Counted from the first letter of the stretch, positions 13,938-23,003 are shown. The stretch is 64,000 nucleotides of DNA from Luteimonas granuli (GCF_007795095.1 NZ_CP042218.1:620001-684000), one strand, 5' to 3'. Notes: generated by a model from the letters alone, not told the origin. Program-made: numbers and translations.

Positions 13938-14366
13938 TTACTTGGCAGCCGACTCCGCGGCGGCGGCGGCTTCGGCAGCGGCCTTCGCGCGCGCCTTGGC
14001 GTTGCCCGCCAGGTCTTCCTTGATGCGCGCCTTGCGGCCTTCCAGCTCGCGCAGGTAGTACAGCTTGCCGGCGCGCACGGCGCCGCGGCGCTTGACCTCG
14101 ACCGAGTCGATCGCGGCGCTGTGGCTCTGGAACACGCGCTCCACGCCGTAGCCGTGGGAGATCTTGCGCACGGTGAACGAGGAGTTCAGGCCGGCGTTCT
14201 TCTTGGCGATGACCACGCCCTCGTAGGCCTGGACGCGCTCGCGGTTGCCCTCCTTCACCTTGACGTTGACGATCACGGTGTCGCCCGGGCCGAAGACCGG
14301 AAGCTCGCGGGTCGCCTGCTCGGTCTCGAAGTTCTGGAGCAGCGTGTTGAGGGAGGGCTTGTTCAT
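13938..14366 (-). CDS. rplS: 50S ribosomal protein L19
   Basis: L19 sits at the 30S-50S interface. The 142-residue product has the core [26 protein letters not shown] and [20 protein letters not shown], with [17 protein letters not shown] at the end. It carries an Ala/Lys-rich tail of about 25 residues that E. coli L19 (115 aa) lacks. It is the last gene of the rpsP-rimM-trmD-rplS operon, 126 bp after trmD. A TACAAT-like box (minus strand, 14458-14463) in that gap could provide an extra promoter, but no good -35 was found. Confidence 0.98.
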   Translation of the reverse strand: MNKPSLNTLLQNFETEQATRELPVFGPGDTVIVNVKVKEGNRERVQAYEGVVIAKKNAGLNSSFTVRKISHGYGVERVFQSHSAAIDSVEVKRRGAVRAGKLYYLRELEGRKARIKEDLAGNAKARAKAAAEAAAAAESAAK

Positions 14367-14492
14367 GGTGGTGGGTGCCTGTTGGTAGTGCCCTGTGGGC
14401 TGTTCTAGCGCGAGTGCACGTGGACCCGCGTCTTGGCGTGGTTACAGCTAGCCGCGCATTGTAACCCGGTTTTCCCCTTCGGTGCCAGCGGC

Positions 14493-15311
14493 CTAGCCTG
14501 CGTCCGGGGGCAGCACGGCCGGTGGCAGGCCGGCCTCGGCCAGGGCCTCGTCGAGCAGGCGGCAGTCGGCTTTCGACAGCGCACCGGGGTCGATCAGGTC
14601 CGGTCGCCGCTGCCAGGTGCGCAGCAGCGACTGCTGCCGGCGCCAGCGGGCGATGCCGGCGTGGTTGCCCGACAGCAGCACCGGCGGAACGGCACCCAGC
14701 GGGTGCTCGACCGGGCGGGTGTAGTGCGGGCAGTCCAGCAGCAGCGGCCCGCCCGCTTCGCCCTCCGGCGCCTCGAAGCTGTCCTGGGCGGCGGACTCGG
14801 CGTCGTTCAGCGCGCCCGGCAGCAGCCGCGCCACCGCGTCGACCACCACCGCCGCGGCGAGCTCGCCCCCGGACAGCACGTAGTCGCCGATCGAGAGTTC
14901 CTCATCCACCTCGGCCGCCAGCAGGCGCTCGTCGACACCCTCGTAGCGCCCGCACAGCAGCACCAGCCGCGGCAGGCCGGCCAGTTCGCGGACCTTCGCC
15001 TGGTCGAGCGGCCGGCCCTGCGGGCTCATGTAGACCACGCGAGCGGGCGCGGGATCGGCGGCACGGGCCGCGGCCAGCGCAGCGCGCAGCGGGTCGATCA
15101 GCATCACCATGCCCGGTCCGCCGCCGAAGGGGCGGTCATCGACGCGGCGATAGTTGCCTTCGGCGTAGTCGCGCGGATTCCAGCCGTGCAGCGACAGCAG
15201 GCCGCGCTCGCCGGCGCGGCCGACCACGCCGTGCCCGGCCACCTGGGCGACGAAATCGGGGAAGAGGCTGACGACGTCGATGCGCATCGGCGCCGTGGCG
15301 TCGGCCGCCAT
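14493..15311 (-). CDS. trmD: tRNA (guanine-N1)-methyltransferase TrmD
   Basis: Makes m1G37 next to the anticodon with S-adenosylmethionine, preventing +1 frameshifting. The 272-residue product has the SPOUT trefoil-knot sequences [34 protein letters not shown] and [14 protein letters not shown], plus [11 protein letters not shown] in the C-terminal domain. Start ATG 15311 lies 2 bp after the rimM stop. An internal ATG ([10 protein letters not shown], eight codons in) matches the usual family start and may be the true one. Confidence 0.97.
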   Translation of the reverse strand: MAADATAPMRIDVVSLFPDFVAQVAGHGVVGRAGERGLLSLHGWNPRDYAEGNYRRVDDRPFGGGPGMVMLIDPLRAALAAARAADPAPARVVYMSPQGRPLDQAKVRELAGLPRLVLLCGRYEGVDERLLAAEVDEELSIGDYVLSGGELAAAVVVDAVARLLPGALNDAESAAQDSFEAPEGEAGGPLLLDCPHYTRPVEHPLGAVPPVLLSGNHAGIARWRRQQSLLRTWQRRPDLIDPGALSKADCRLLDEALAEAGLPPAVLPPDAG

Positions 15312-15313
15312 GG

Positions 15314-15826
15314 CTAGAACTCCGGATCCCAGTCGACCGTGACCAGGCCGGCCTCGAAGTCGACCGAGACCACGTAGTCGGGCGTGACGAAGGGGATCAT
15401 CCGCTCGCGGTCGCCCTGCGCCACCAGCACGTCGTTGGCGCCGGTGGAGAACAGGTGCGAGACCGTGCCGAAGTCGACGCCCTCGACGTTGGCCACGCGC
15501 AGGCCCTCGAGATCGACCCAGTAGTACTCGCCCGGGGCCGGCGGGGGCAACGCCGAGCGCGGCACCCAGACCTCGGTGCCGCGCATGGCCTCGGCGGCGT
15601 CGCGGTCCTCGATGCCGGGCAGCGTCGCCACAAGGCCTTTGCCGCCTTCGCGGCCCCGCGCGCCCGCGAGCTCGCGTTCGCGGCCCTGGGCGTCGCGCAG
15701 GATCCAGGGCTGGTAGCGGAAGATCGCCCGCTCCGGATCGGTGAACGACTCCAGCTTCAGCTCCCCACGCACGCCGAAGGCGCCGTGGACCCTGCCCAGC
15801 AGGATGCGGCGCCCTTGGGTGTCCAT
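15314..15826 (-). CDS. rimM: 16S rRNA processing protein RimM
   Basis: Assembly factor for the 30S head that binds S19. The 170-residue product has the N-terminal barrel ([25 protein letters not shown]) and the PRC-like C-terminal barrel ([16 protein letters not shown], ending in VTVDWDPEF). Normal length. Between rpsP (40 bp upstream) and trmD. Confidence 0.97.
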   Translation of the reverse strand: MDTQGRRILLGRVHGAFGVRGELKLESFTDPERAIFRYQPWILRDAQGRERELAGARGREGGKGLVATLPGIEDRDAAEAMRGTEVWVPRSALPPPAPGEYYWVDLEGLRVANVEGVDFGTVSHLFSTGANDVLVAQGDRERMIPFVTPDYVVSVDFEAGLVTVDWDPEF

Positions 15827-15866
15827 GATGCAGGATGCGGCCGCGCCCGGAGGCGCGGCCCGGGCA

Positions 15867-16130
15867 TCAGGCGGCGGCTGCCGCCGACGCCTTGGCCGCT
15901 TCCTTGTACAGGTCGCTGACCTTGTCGGTCAGCTGCGCGCCCTGCGCGACCCAGTGGTCCACGCGGGCGGTGTCGAGCACCACGCGCTGCTCGGCGCCCT
16001 GGGCGACGGGGTTGTAGTAGCCCACGCGCTCGATGTTGCGGCCGTCCCGCGCGCTGCGCGAGTCGGTGACGATGATGTGGTAGAAGGGGCGCTTCTTGGC
16101 GCCGCCGCGGGTGAGGCGGATCTTGACCAT
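15867..16130 (-). CDS. rpsP: 30S ribosomal protein S16
   Basis: Primary-binding protein of the 30S body. The 87-residue product starts [19 protein letters not shown] and contains [19 protein letters not shown], with an Ala-rich end. ATG 16130 is the family start; the open frame upstream is leader. The leader holds a small TCGCCA/TGGCGA hairpin (16152-16166) and a TACAAT -10-like box on the minus strand (16179-16184). First gene of the rpsP-rimM-trmD-rplS operon. Confidence 0.98.
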   Translation of the reverse strand: MVKIRLTRGGAKKRPFYHIIVTDSRSARDGRNIERVGYYNPVAQGAEQRVVLDTARVDHWVAQGAQLTDKVSDLYKEAAKASAAAAA

Positions 16131-16248
16131 GGTGATTTCCGTGTTGCCCAGTCGCCAGGATGGCGAGGTAAGCCGCGAATTGTAGCGCAGGGCGTTGCCA
16201 TGTGCGACATCCTGCCGGCAGGGCGCAGGACCGCCCCCGGGCGGTGGT

Positions 16249-16979
16249 TCAGAAGGGCTCCCAGGGCGATGCCGCCAGCAGCGCACGCAGCCATGCGCCG
16301 AAGCGTGCGTCGCCGCCGAACACATGGCCGTCGATGGCCGCGATGTCCTGGATGCCCGTCGAGTTCAGCGCGAAGGCGGCACGGTACGCGCCGATCGCGT
16401 CGAGTCTCACGGGAATACTGCGCTGCGGGATCGCGGCCTGTGCCAGCGCCTGCCGGAGCAGGGACAGGGTCACGCCCGCAAGCACGGGGCCTTCCGGCCA
16501 GGTCGCGGTCTCGCCATCCCAGAGCGCGATGTTCCAGAACGTGCCTTCGGCGATGGACCCGTCGGCGGTGACGAACAGCGCATCGTCGCAGCCCCCTCCT
16601 GCGCCGCCCGGCGCGCTTCGAGCTGGTGGTCGAGGGCGAGGTGCTTGACCTCGGGCAGCGCGCGCGGCCCCGGGTGCGCACGCACCCGCAGCGGCTGCGG
16701 CGACGCATGCCGCGGCGGTTCGATGTCGACGTCGACCTGCAGCGCATCGCCCACGGACTGGATGCGGATGCGGAGGGTGCAGTCGCCTTCATCCATGCCC
16801 GCGGCGGCGAGGGCCCCGCGGGCACGCGAGCGCAGCGCGTCCGGTCCCGGTGCGGTTCCGTACATCCGCAGCGAGGCCTGCCGCAGCCGGTCGACGTGCA
16901 GGTCGCGCCCCTGCACGCAGCCCCCGCGCACCTGCAGGGTGGTGAAGTGGCCGGCCGCCGCCGGATCCCGTCCGGCCAT
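16249..16979 (-). pseudogene. pabC: Class IV aminotransferase / aminodeoxychorismate lyase-like gene, frameshifted
   Basis: PLP-dependent fold-type IV enzyme; PabC forms 4-aminobenzoate for folate. The first frame (16979 downward) gives GHFTTLQVRGGCVQGRDLHVDRL and a probable PLP-lysine segment VKHLALDHQLEARRAAQEG. The frame then changes at a run of five C on the plus strand (16592-16596). The next frame continues with CDDALFVTADGSIAEGTFWNIALWDG and ends ..[10 protein letters not shown]. The span is 731 bp, one base short of 244 codons, so one missing G (minus strand) restores a ~243-residue protein. It follows ffh by 5 bp. The PabC assignment is tentative; a branched-chain or D-amino acid transaminase is possible. 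Confidence 0.75.
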
Positions 16980-16984
16980 CGGGC

Positions 16985-18352
16985 TCAGCGGAACGGCATC
17001 GCGCCGCGCCCGCCCATCATCCCCTGCAGGCCGCGCATCATGCCCTTCATGCCGCCGCGGCCCAGCTTGCCCATCATCTTTTCCATCTGCTGGTACTGCT
17101 TCATCAGCTTGTTGACGTCGGCCGGAGTGACACCGGAGCCGGCGGCAATGCGCTTGCGCCGCGAGCCGTTGAGCAGCGCCGGGTTGCGGCGCTCCTTCTT
17201 CGTCATCGAGTTGATGATGGCGACCATGCGCGGCACTTCCTTGCCGGTGACCTGGTTCTTCACCGCATCGGGGATCTGGCCCATGCCCGGCAGCTTGTCC
17301 ATCAGGCCGTGGATGCCGCCCATGTTCTGCATCTGCTCGAGCTGGTCGCGCATGTCGTTCAAGTCGAACTTCTTGCCCTTGGCGACCTTCTCGGCGAGCT
17401 TCTGCGCCTTGTCCCTGTCGACCTGGCTCTCGACCTGCTCGACCAGCGACAGCACGTCGCCCATGTCGAGGATGCGGCTGGCGATGCGGTCGGGGTGGAA
17501 GACGTCCAGCCCGTCGACCTTCTCGCCGGTGCCGATGAACTTGATCGGCCGGCCGGTGATGTAGCGCACGCTGAGCGCGGCACCGCCGCGGGCGTCGCCG
17601 TCGGTCTTGGTCAGCACCACGCCGGTCAGCGGCAGCGCCTCGCTGAAGGCCTTGGCGGTGTTGGCCGCGTCCTGGCCGGTCATGGCGTCGACCACGAACA
17701 GGGTCTCGACCGGCTTGACCGCGGCGTGCAGCTCCTTGATCTCGGCCATCATCGCTTCGTCGATGGCGAGGCGGCCGGCGGTGTCGACCAGCAGCACGTC
17801 GATGAAGGACTTCCTCGCGTCCTCGACCGCGGCCCGGACGATGTCGGCCGGCTTCTGCGAGGCGTCCGACGGGAAGAAGCGCACGTCGACCTGGTCGGCC
17901 AGGGTCTTCAGCTGCTCGATGGCGGCCGGACGATAGACGTCCGCGCTGACCACCATCACCTTTTTCTTCCGCTTCTCCTTCAGGAGCTTGGCGAGCTTGC
18001 CGACGGTGGTGGTCTTGCCCGCGCCCTGAAGGCCGGCCATAAGGATCACCGCCGGGGCCGGCACGTTGAGGTTGAGGTCGGAGGCGGCCGCGCCCATGAC
18101 CGCGGTCAGCTCGTCGCGCACGACCTTGATCAGGGCCTGCCCGGGCGTCAGCGACTTCAGCACTTCCTGGCCGACGGCGCGCACCTTGATGCGCTCGATC
18201 AGGGCCTGCACCACCGGCAGCGCGACGTCGGCCTCGAGCAGCGCGATGCGGACCTCGCGGGTGGCCTCGCGGATGTTCTCCTCGGTCAGCCGGCCGCGGC
18301 CGCGCAGGCGCTCGATGGTGCCGGAGAGGCGCTGGGTGAGGGATTCGAACAT
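16985..18352 (-). CDS. ffh: Signal recognition particle protein Ffh (SRP54)
   Basis: GTPase that binds signal sequences and, with 4.5S RNA and FtsY, targets membrane proteins. The 455-residue product has the N helical bundle (MFESLTQRLSGTIERLRG), G1 GLQGAGKTTT, DTAGRLAIDE, TKTDGDARGGAAL, and a Met-rich M domain with GSRRKRIAAGSG (RNA-binding) and a Met/Gly-rich tail ending GGRGAMPFR. Complete. In many gammaproteobacteria ypjD is divergent from ffh; here the moa operon lies between them. Confidence 0.98.
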   Translation of the reverse strand: MFESLTQRLSGTIERLRGRGRLTEENIREATREVRIALLEADVALPVVQALIERIKVRAVGQEVLKSLTPGQALIKVVRDELTAVMGAAASDLNLNVPAPAVILMAGLQGAGKTTTVGKLAKLLKEKRKKKVMVVSADVYRPAAIEQLKTLADQVDVRFFPSDASQKPADIVRAAVEDARKSFIDVLLVDTAGRLAIDEAMMAEIKELHAAVKPVETLFVVDAMTGQDAANTAKAFSEALPLTGVVLTKTDGDARGGAALSVRYITGRPIKFIGTGEKVDGLDVFHPDRIASRILDMGDVLSLVEQVESQVDRDKAQKLAEKVAKGKKFDLNDMRDQLEQMQNMGGIHGLMDKLPGMGQIPDAVKNQVTGKEVPRMVAIINSMTKKERRNPALLNGSRRKRIAAGSGVTPADVNKLMKQYQQMEKMMGKLGRGGMKGMMRGLQGMMGGRGAMPFR

Positions 18353-18400
18353 GCGGGGACCCGGTGCGTGGGAATGCGGACCGGCAAGTATAGCTTTCGC

Positions 18401-18459
18401 CCCCTCGGGAGCCGTCGCGCGCCCTGTGGGAGCCGTCGCGCCCTGTGGGAGCCGTCGCG
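18401..18459. repeat. Three tandem ~19-bp degenerate REP-like units
   Basis: The core GGGAGCCGTCGCG occurs three times in tandem (units beginning at about 18402, 18422 and 18441), in the form CCCTGTGGGAGCCGTCGCG with small variations. The units read like the left half of the adjacent REP palindrome with its GCGGCTACAGCCGCG part replaced by GCCGTCGCG. They lie in the 187-bp gap between ffh and the last gene of the moa operon. Confidence 0.8.
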
Positions 18460-18464
18460 CCCCG

Positions 18465-18523
18465 TGTGGGAGCGGCTACAGCCGCGATGCCCTGGGCCGA
18501 TCGCGGCTGTAGCCGCTCCTACA
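18465..18523. repeat. REP-like inverted repeat pair
   Basis: Two 24-base arms, TGTGGGAGCGGCTACAGCCG.. (18465-18488) and its inverse ..CGGCTGTAGCCGCTCCTACA (18500-18523), face each other across 11 bases with one mismatch. Each arm has its own internal palindrome (GCGGCTACAGCCGC). GTAGGAGCGGCT..AGCCGC is a REP family familiar from Xanthomonadaceae genomes. A run of A and G follows (ACAAAAAGGG), so on the plus strand it is not a classical terminator; on the minus strand TTTTTGT precedes it. Confidence 0.87.
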
Positions 18524-18539
18524 AAAAGGGGGGGGCGGC

Positions 18540-18923
18540 TCAGTCGGCCTCGGGTTTCCGCCGCCGCGCCGGCGGACCGCGGCGGCGGACGCTGTCGCGG
18601 ACGTCGACTTCGAAGGACAGGGCCAGAGGGGCGTCGCCGTCGCCATCGCTGTCGCCGGCCGGGAGCGTGAATTCCAGGGCGTCGCGGCACGGAAGACGCG
18701 AGACGTACCCGCGCACCGCCGCCTCGGGCAGGCCGAAGTCCCAGCCCTCGTCGCCTGCACTGAAGGCCGGTGCTTCGCCGGCAACCATCCGCAGCCGCTG
18801 CCGCAGCACCGCGCCGGCGCCGGCGGCAGTCGCATTCTCGACGCGCTCCCCGGCCAGCAGTCGCGCGAGTTCGTCCTCGCCGATGCGCAGCCGCAGCGAC
18901 TGGCCCTGGAGCTGGACCTTCAT
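18540..18923 (-). CDS. Unknown small protein at the end of the moa operon
   Basis: I do not recognise this 127-residue protein. It starts MKVQLQGQSLRLRIGEDEL, contains a WDFGLPEAAV segment and a beta-rich middle (LEFTLPAGD..LALSFEVDVRDSV), and ends in a basic tail RRRGPPARRRKPEAD. There is no signal peptide or membrane segment. Its ATG overlaps the moaE stop (ATGA), which argues for coupled translation and a role tied to MoaE or cofactor synthesis, but this is inference. Confidence 0.75.
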   Translation of the reverse strand: MKVQLQGQSLRLRIGEDELARLLAGERVENATAAGAGAVLRQRLRMVAGEAPAFSAGDEGWDFGLPEAAVRGYVSRLPCRDALEFTLPAGDSDGDGDAPLALSFEVDVRDSVRRRGPPARRRKPEAD

Positions 18924-19498
18924 CGCGTCCCCGGGGCGGAGCGCTGCTCCGCGTCCGACGCTCGCCCGCCAGCATGCCCGTGCGAATGACCATCGTGCGA
19001 ATGGTCGTGGGACCCATCCGCGACTGCTGCTTCGTTCTGCCCGGCCTCATCGACGCCACACAGCGAGCAGCCTTCGCTCCAGACGCTGTCGCCGTCCTCG
19101 TAGTGCTCCTGCTTCCAGATCGGGCTGGTGTGCTTGACCCGCTCGATCAGCTCGCGGCAGGCACGGAAGGCCTCGTCGCGGTGCGGGGTGCCGGCGGCGA
19201 TCACCACCGCCAGGTCGCCCACGCCCAGCCGGCCCTTCGCGTGCGCGACGTAGAGCTTCACTTTCGGCCCGAAGCGGGTGTCCATGTCCTCGCAGATGTC
19301 GCGGAAGCCGTTCAGGGCCAGCGGCTCGAACATGTCGTAGCTGACGCCGGTCACCACGCGGCCGTGGTTCAGGTCGCGCACCCGACCGACGAACATCGTC
19401 ATGCCGCCGAAGCCCGGATCAGAGACGAATCCCATCGCCGCCGCCGGATCCAGCGGCCCCTCGGCGACGTCGGTGACCGCACAGTGGAAGCGTTCCAT
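18920..19498 (-). CDS. moaE: Molybdopterin synthase large subunit MoaE, with His-rich tail
   Basis: With MoaD converts cyclic pyranopterin monophosphate to molybdopterin. The 192-residue product has the MoaE core GGMTMFVGRVRDLNHGRVV, HAKGRLGVGDLAVVIAAGTPHRDEAF and HTSPIWKQEHYEDG (active-site lysine about 129). E. coli MoaE (150 aa) ends soon after. Here the chain goes on with a CSLC pair and then SHDHSHDGHSHGH (six His within 13 residues, about 164-176), a likely metal-binding tail. GGAGG lies directly against the upstream ATG (19504) and six bases before ATG 19498, so the latter is preferred. It overlaps or abuts moaD. Confidence 0.94.
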   Translation of the reverse strand: MERFHCAVTDVAEGPLDPAAAMGFVSDPGFGGMTMFVGRVRDLNHGRVVTGVSYDMFEPLALNGFRDICEDMDTRFGPKVKLYVAHAKGRLGVGDLAVVIAAGTPHRDEAFRACRELIERVKHTSPIWKQEHYEDGDSVWSEGCSLCGVDEAGQNEAAVADGSHDHSHDGHSHGHAGGRASDAEQRSAPGTR

Positions 19499-19500
19499 GC

Positions 19501-19761
19501 TCATCCTCCGCTCACCGGCGGCAGCACCGCCATGGCCACGCCGGGGACCAGGGCCTCGGTGTCGCGCATCACGGCTGTTTCGCTGGCGAAGGCCGAGACC
19601 TTGAGCAGCTCCGGCCGGTACGAGGGCCAGTGTTCGCGAGCATGCCGGTCCAGCGCCTCGCGCAGGTCGGCCACGCGCGCGCCCTCGGGAACCTCCAGCT
19701 CGATCCGCGCGCCGGGATCGTGCGCCTTGAATGCGCCAAACAGGCTCAGCTCGACCTTCAC
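19501..19761 (-). CDS. moaD: Molybdopterin synthase sulfur carrier subunit MoaD
   Basis: Ubiquitin-fold protein whose C-terminal Gly thiocarboxylate supplies sulfur to molybdopterin. The 86-residue product has VELSLFGAFKAHDPG and ends in the required Gly-Gly (LPPVSGG). Start is GTG at 19761, overlapping the moeA stop as GTGA. Confidence 0.95.
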   Translation of the reverse strand: MKVELSLFGAFKAHDPGARIELEVPEGARVADLREALDRHAREHWPSYRPELLKVSAFASETAVMRDTEALVPGVAMAVLPPVSGG

Positions 19762-21020
19762 TCCAGCACCTCTCCGATCATCGGGGCCTCCAGGTGCCCC
19801 GGGCCGTATACGTCGACCATCTGGCCCGCCTCCAGCGCCATCGATTCCGCAGGCACGACGATCCAGGCATTGGCCACCAGCAAGGGCAGCACCTTGAACG
19901 ACTCCTGCCCCTTCAGCACCCGTGCGCGCAGGCCGCCGTCGACCAGCTCGACCAGGCCCTTGAGGTGGAAGCGCAGCTCCGCGCGCTTGCTCCAGGCCGC
20001 GGCCAGCGGCATCCGCAGGGGGCGCTCCGGCGCCATGCCGGACATCGCGCGCAGCGCCGCCTCGGTGAAGAAGCGGAAGCCGACCGCGCCCGAGGCCGGA
20101 TTGCCGGGCAGGCCGAAGAACAGCGCACCGCTGGCCAGGCGCGCGAACAGCAGCGGCCGGCCCGGGCGGATCCGGACCTTGTGGAAGAGGATGTCGGCGC
20201 CGACGCCGCGCAGGGCGTCGGGCACGAAGTCATGCCGCCCCATGGACACCGCGCCGGTGCTCAGCACCACGTCGGCGCCCGCGGCGAGCGCGCGCTCCAG
20301 CACCGCCAGGAAGACCTCCGGCTCGTCGGTGACCGTCTCGCGCAGCACGACCTCCGCGCCCGCGGCTTCCACCCGCGCGGCGAGGTAGGGTCCGTTGCTG
20401 TTGCGGATCTCGCCGGACGCCAGCGGCTGCGCCGGATCATCGACCAGCTCGCGCCCGGTGTTGATGATCGCCACCCGGACGCGACGCCGCACGGCGATCG
20501 AAGGCACGCCCAGCGAGGCCAGCACCATCAGCTCGTTCGCGCCGATGCGGCGCCCCGCGGGGACCGCCGGCGCGCCGCTGGCGATGTCCTCGCCGCGCAG
20601 GCGCACGTTGTCGCCCGGCCGCACGTCGGCGGCCAGCCGGATGCGGCTCGGGCGAGCCTCGCCAGTGCGCGCGAGGATCTCGACGCGTTCGATCGGCACC
20701 ACGCTGTCCAGGCCGTCCGGCATTCGCGCGCCGGTCATGATTTCCCAGGCGCCCTCGCCCGCCGTCGCGGCGGCGTCGCCGGCGACCTGCGAACCGCGGA
20801 CGTCGAATTCGCGGCCCGCTGCCAGCGTCTCGCCGGCCGCGCGCAGCGCGAAACCGTCCATCGCCGAATTGTCGAACGGCGGCAGGTCGACTTCGCTCGC
20901 GACCGCCTCGGCCAGCACCAGGCCCTGCGCGTCCTGCGGGGCGCGCTGTTCGACCGCCAGCGCCCGCGCTTCGCGCAGCACGATGGCCAGCGCCTCCTCG
21001 TACGCGAGGTCGCCGCTCAC
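19758..21020 (-). CDS. moeA: Molybdopterin molybdenumtransferase MoeA
   Basis: Inserts molybdate into adenylylated molybdopterin. The 420-residue product has PPFDNSAMDGFALRA, IMTGARMPDGLDSVVPIE, NTGRELVDD, LSTGAVSMGRHDFVPDAL, FHKVRIRPGRPLLFA and GLPGNPASGAVGF, all typical of MoeA. The start is GTG at 21020, overlapping the moaCB stop (GTGA), since VSGDLAYEEAL begins the normal N-terminus. Length matches E. coli MoeA (411 aa). Confidence 0.96.
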   Translation of the reverse strand: MSGDLAYEEALAIVLREARALAVEQRAPQDAQGLVLAEAVASEVDLPPFDNSAMDGFALRAAGETLAAGREFDVRGSQVAGDAAATAGEGAWEIMTGARMPDGLDSVVPIERVEILARTGEARPSRIRLAADVRPGDNVRLRGEDIASGAPAVPAGRRIGANELMVLASLGVPSIAVRRRVRVAIINTGRELVDDPAQPLASGEIRNSNGPYLAARVEAAGAEVVLRETVTDEPEVFLAVLERALAAGADVVLSTGAVSMGRHDFVPDALRGVGADILFHKVRIRPGRPLLFARLASGALFFGLPGNPASGAVGFRFFTEAALRAMSGMAPERPLRMPLAAAWSKRAELRFHLKGLVELVDGGLRARVLKGQESFKVLPLLVANAWIVVPAESMALEAGQMVDVYGPGHLEAPMIGEVLE

Positions 21021-22014
21021 GGGTGTCCCTCGCCGTCGACCATCGCCAGCGCGTGCGCCAGCAGCGGCGCGAGGATGTCCATGCCCTGCTTCGCCGCGCG
21101 CTGGCTGCCCGGCAGGGCGAACACCAGCATGCGGCCCACCTGCACCACCTCGGCCCGGCTCAACCAGGCCATCGGCGTGTGCTTCGCGCTTTCGCTGCGG
21201 AACATCTCGGCCAGCCCGTCGACGCTGCGGTCGGCGGCCGCGCGCAGCGCTTCGGGCGTGGCGTCGTTCGGCCCCAGGCCGGTACCGCCGGTGCACAGCG
21301 CGATGCGCACGCCCTCGGCGGCCAGCGCGCGCAGGCGCCCGGCCAGCGGCTCGACGCCATCAGGCAGGAGTTCGGCATCGGCCACGCGCGCGCCCAGGCG
21401 GCGCAGGCCGTCCACCAGCACGGGGCCGGACCGGTCCTCGTACTCCCCCGGCTGGCGCGGTCGCTGAGCGTCAGCACCGCGCAGGGCACCTCGTCCAGGC
21501 GCGCGAGGTCGCGCGGCCGGTAGTGCGCGCGCTCCGCGTCGTCCATGCCTTCCGGATGCAGCCACAGTCCGCTCTTGCCGCCTTCCTTGAACAGCAGGCG
21601 GATGCCGCCGATGCCCAGCGCAGGCTCAACCGGCTTGGTCAGGTCGTAGAGCGTGAGCAGCGCGGCGTTCGCGCCGGCCAGCGCCTCCATCTCGACCCCG
21701 GTGCGGGCTTCGGTGGCGCATTCGCAGTAGACGCGGATGGCGTGGCGCTCCGGCACCGGCACGCAGCGGACCTGGACCAGTTCCAGCGGCAGCGGATGGC
21801 ACAGCGGCATCAGCACCGAGGCCATCTTGGCGCCCTGCAGGCCGGCGATCTCGGCCATCACCAGGGCATCGCCCTTGGGAAGCCGGCGCTCGACGATCAG
21901 CGGGAAGGCGTCGCGACCGGCGGCCAGTTCGCCCACCGCCACCGCGCGTCGGCGGGTGGGCCGCTTGTTGCGGATGTCGGCCATGTGGAATGCGGCCGGA
22001 CTGTCATTCGTCAT
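21017..22014 (-). pseudogene. moaCB: Fused MoaC/MoaB cofactor protein, frameshifted at the linker
   Basis: MoaC makes cyclic pyranopterin monophosphate; MoaB-type proteins adenylylate molybdopterin. The first frame encodes a full MoaC (FHMADIRNKRPTRRRAVAVG; LMPLCHPLPLELVQV; VEMEALAGANAALLTLYD; GKSGLW) and runs on into VLTLSDRASRG. At a plus-strand run of five C (21445-21449) the frame changes and MoaB continues (EYEDRSGPVLVDGLRR; CTGGTGLGPNDATPEAL; LPGSQRAAKQGMD). One missing G restores SDRASRGEYEDRSGP, which bridges the frames exactly. The span is one base short of a multiple of three. Either a sequencing error in an intact fusion or a real loss of MoaB. ATG 22014 is preferred over 22026, which directly abuts the GGAGG. 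Confidence 0.88.
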
Positions 22015-22022
22015 GCTGTGGC

Positions 22023-23003
22023 TCATCCTCCGATGGATGCCAGGTGCGGGGTCAGGCCGGTCTCCCCCTGGTGCAGGCCGTGGCCGGCAGCCTTGAGGCC
22101 GAGCTGGGTGGTGATGCGCGCCACCAGGGCGTCGAAGTCGTCGTCGGACTGCAGCAGGTGGCGCAGGCCGATGCCGAAGTCGCCGAACAGGCACAGCCGC
22201 AGGTCACCGCGCGCGGTCACGCGCAGGCGGTTGCAGCCGGCGCAGAAGTCCTTCGAGTACGGCGCGATGATGCCGATGCGGCCCTTGTAGTCCGGATGGG
22301 AGTACTCGCGCGCCGGGCCGGCGTCGGGCGCTCGCGGGCGCTGCGTCCAGCCGGCGGCGGCGATCTGCTCTTCCAGCGCCTCGGCGCGCACGTGGTGGCG
22401 TTCGAAGAACTCGAGGTTGTCGCCGGTCCGCATGAGCTCGATGAAGCGGACGGCGACGTCGCGCCCGCGCAGGTACTCGAACCAGCCGGGCAGTTCATCG
22501 TCGTTGCGGCCGCGCAAAAGGACCGCGTTGAGCTTGACCGAGTCGAAGCCCAGGCCCAGCGCCATTTCCACGCCTTCCGTCACCTCGGCGAAGCGGTCGT
22601 GGCCGGTGATCTCGCGGAAGCGCTCCGGATCCAGGCTGTCCAGGCTGACGTTGAGCGCGGTCAGCCCCGCCTCGCGCCAGGCGGCGACGTGCCGCGGCAG
22701 GTGGGTGCCGTTGGTGGTGATGGCGATGCGCCGGATCCCCGGCACCGCCGCCACGGTGGACATGATGTCGAGGAGATCCTTGCGCAGCGTCGGCTCGCCG
22801 CCGGTCAGGCGGATCTTGCTCATGCCCACCGCGGCGAAGCCGCGCACCAGGCGGCGGATCTCGTCGAGCTCGAGGAACCGCGGCCGGCCGTCGGCGTGGT
22901 AGCCGTCCGGCAGGCAATAACTGCAACGGTAGTTGCACGCCTCCGTCAGGGAGAGGCGCAGGTACGGGAACGACCGCCCGAAACGGTCGACCAGGGCAGC
23001 CAT
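22023..23003 (-). CDS. moaA: GTP 3',8-cyclase MoaA (radical SAM)
   Basis: Radical-SAM enzyme that cyclises GTP in the first step of molybdenum cofactor synthesis. The 326-residue product has the SAM cluster motif CNYRCSYC, LTGGEPTLRKDL, ITTNGT, the second cluster CAGCNRLRVTARGDLRLC, and the C-terminal Gly-Gly that MoaA needs. ATG 23003 (MAALVDRFGRSF) is the family start. First gene of the moaA-moaCB-moeA-moaD-moaE operon; the 218-bp gap upstream holds a GTGGCC/GGCCAC hairpin (23057-23074) in its leader. Confidence 0.96.
   Translation of the reverse strand: MAALVDRFGRSFPYLRLSLTEACNYRCSYCLPDGYHADGRPRFLELDEIRRLVRGFAAVGMSKIRLTGGEPTLRKDLLDIMSTVAAVPGIRRIAITTNGTHLPRHVAAWREAGLTALNVSLDSLDPERFREITGHDRFAEVTEGVEMALGLGFDSVKLNAVLLRGRNDDELPGWFEYLRGRDVAVRFIELMRTGDNLEFFERHHVRAEALEEQIAAAGWTQRPRAPDAGPAREYSHPDYKGRIGIIAPYSKDFCAGCNRLRVTARGDLRLCLFGDFGIGLRHLLQSDDDFDALVARITTQLGLKAAGHGLHQGETGLTPHLASIGG

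Noticed and set aside
18353-18539. CRISPR array
   Set aside because: The tandem units are only ~19 bp with no spacers and belong to the REP-like structure.
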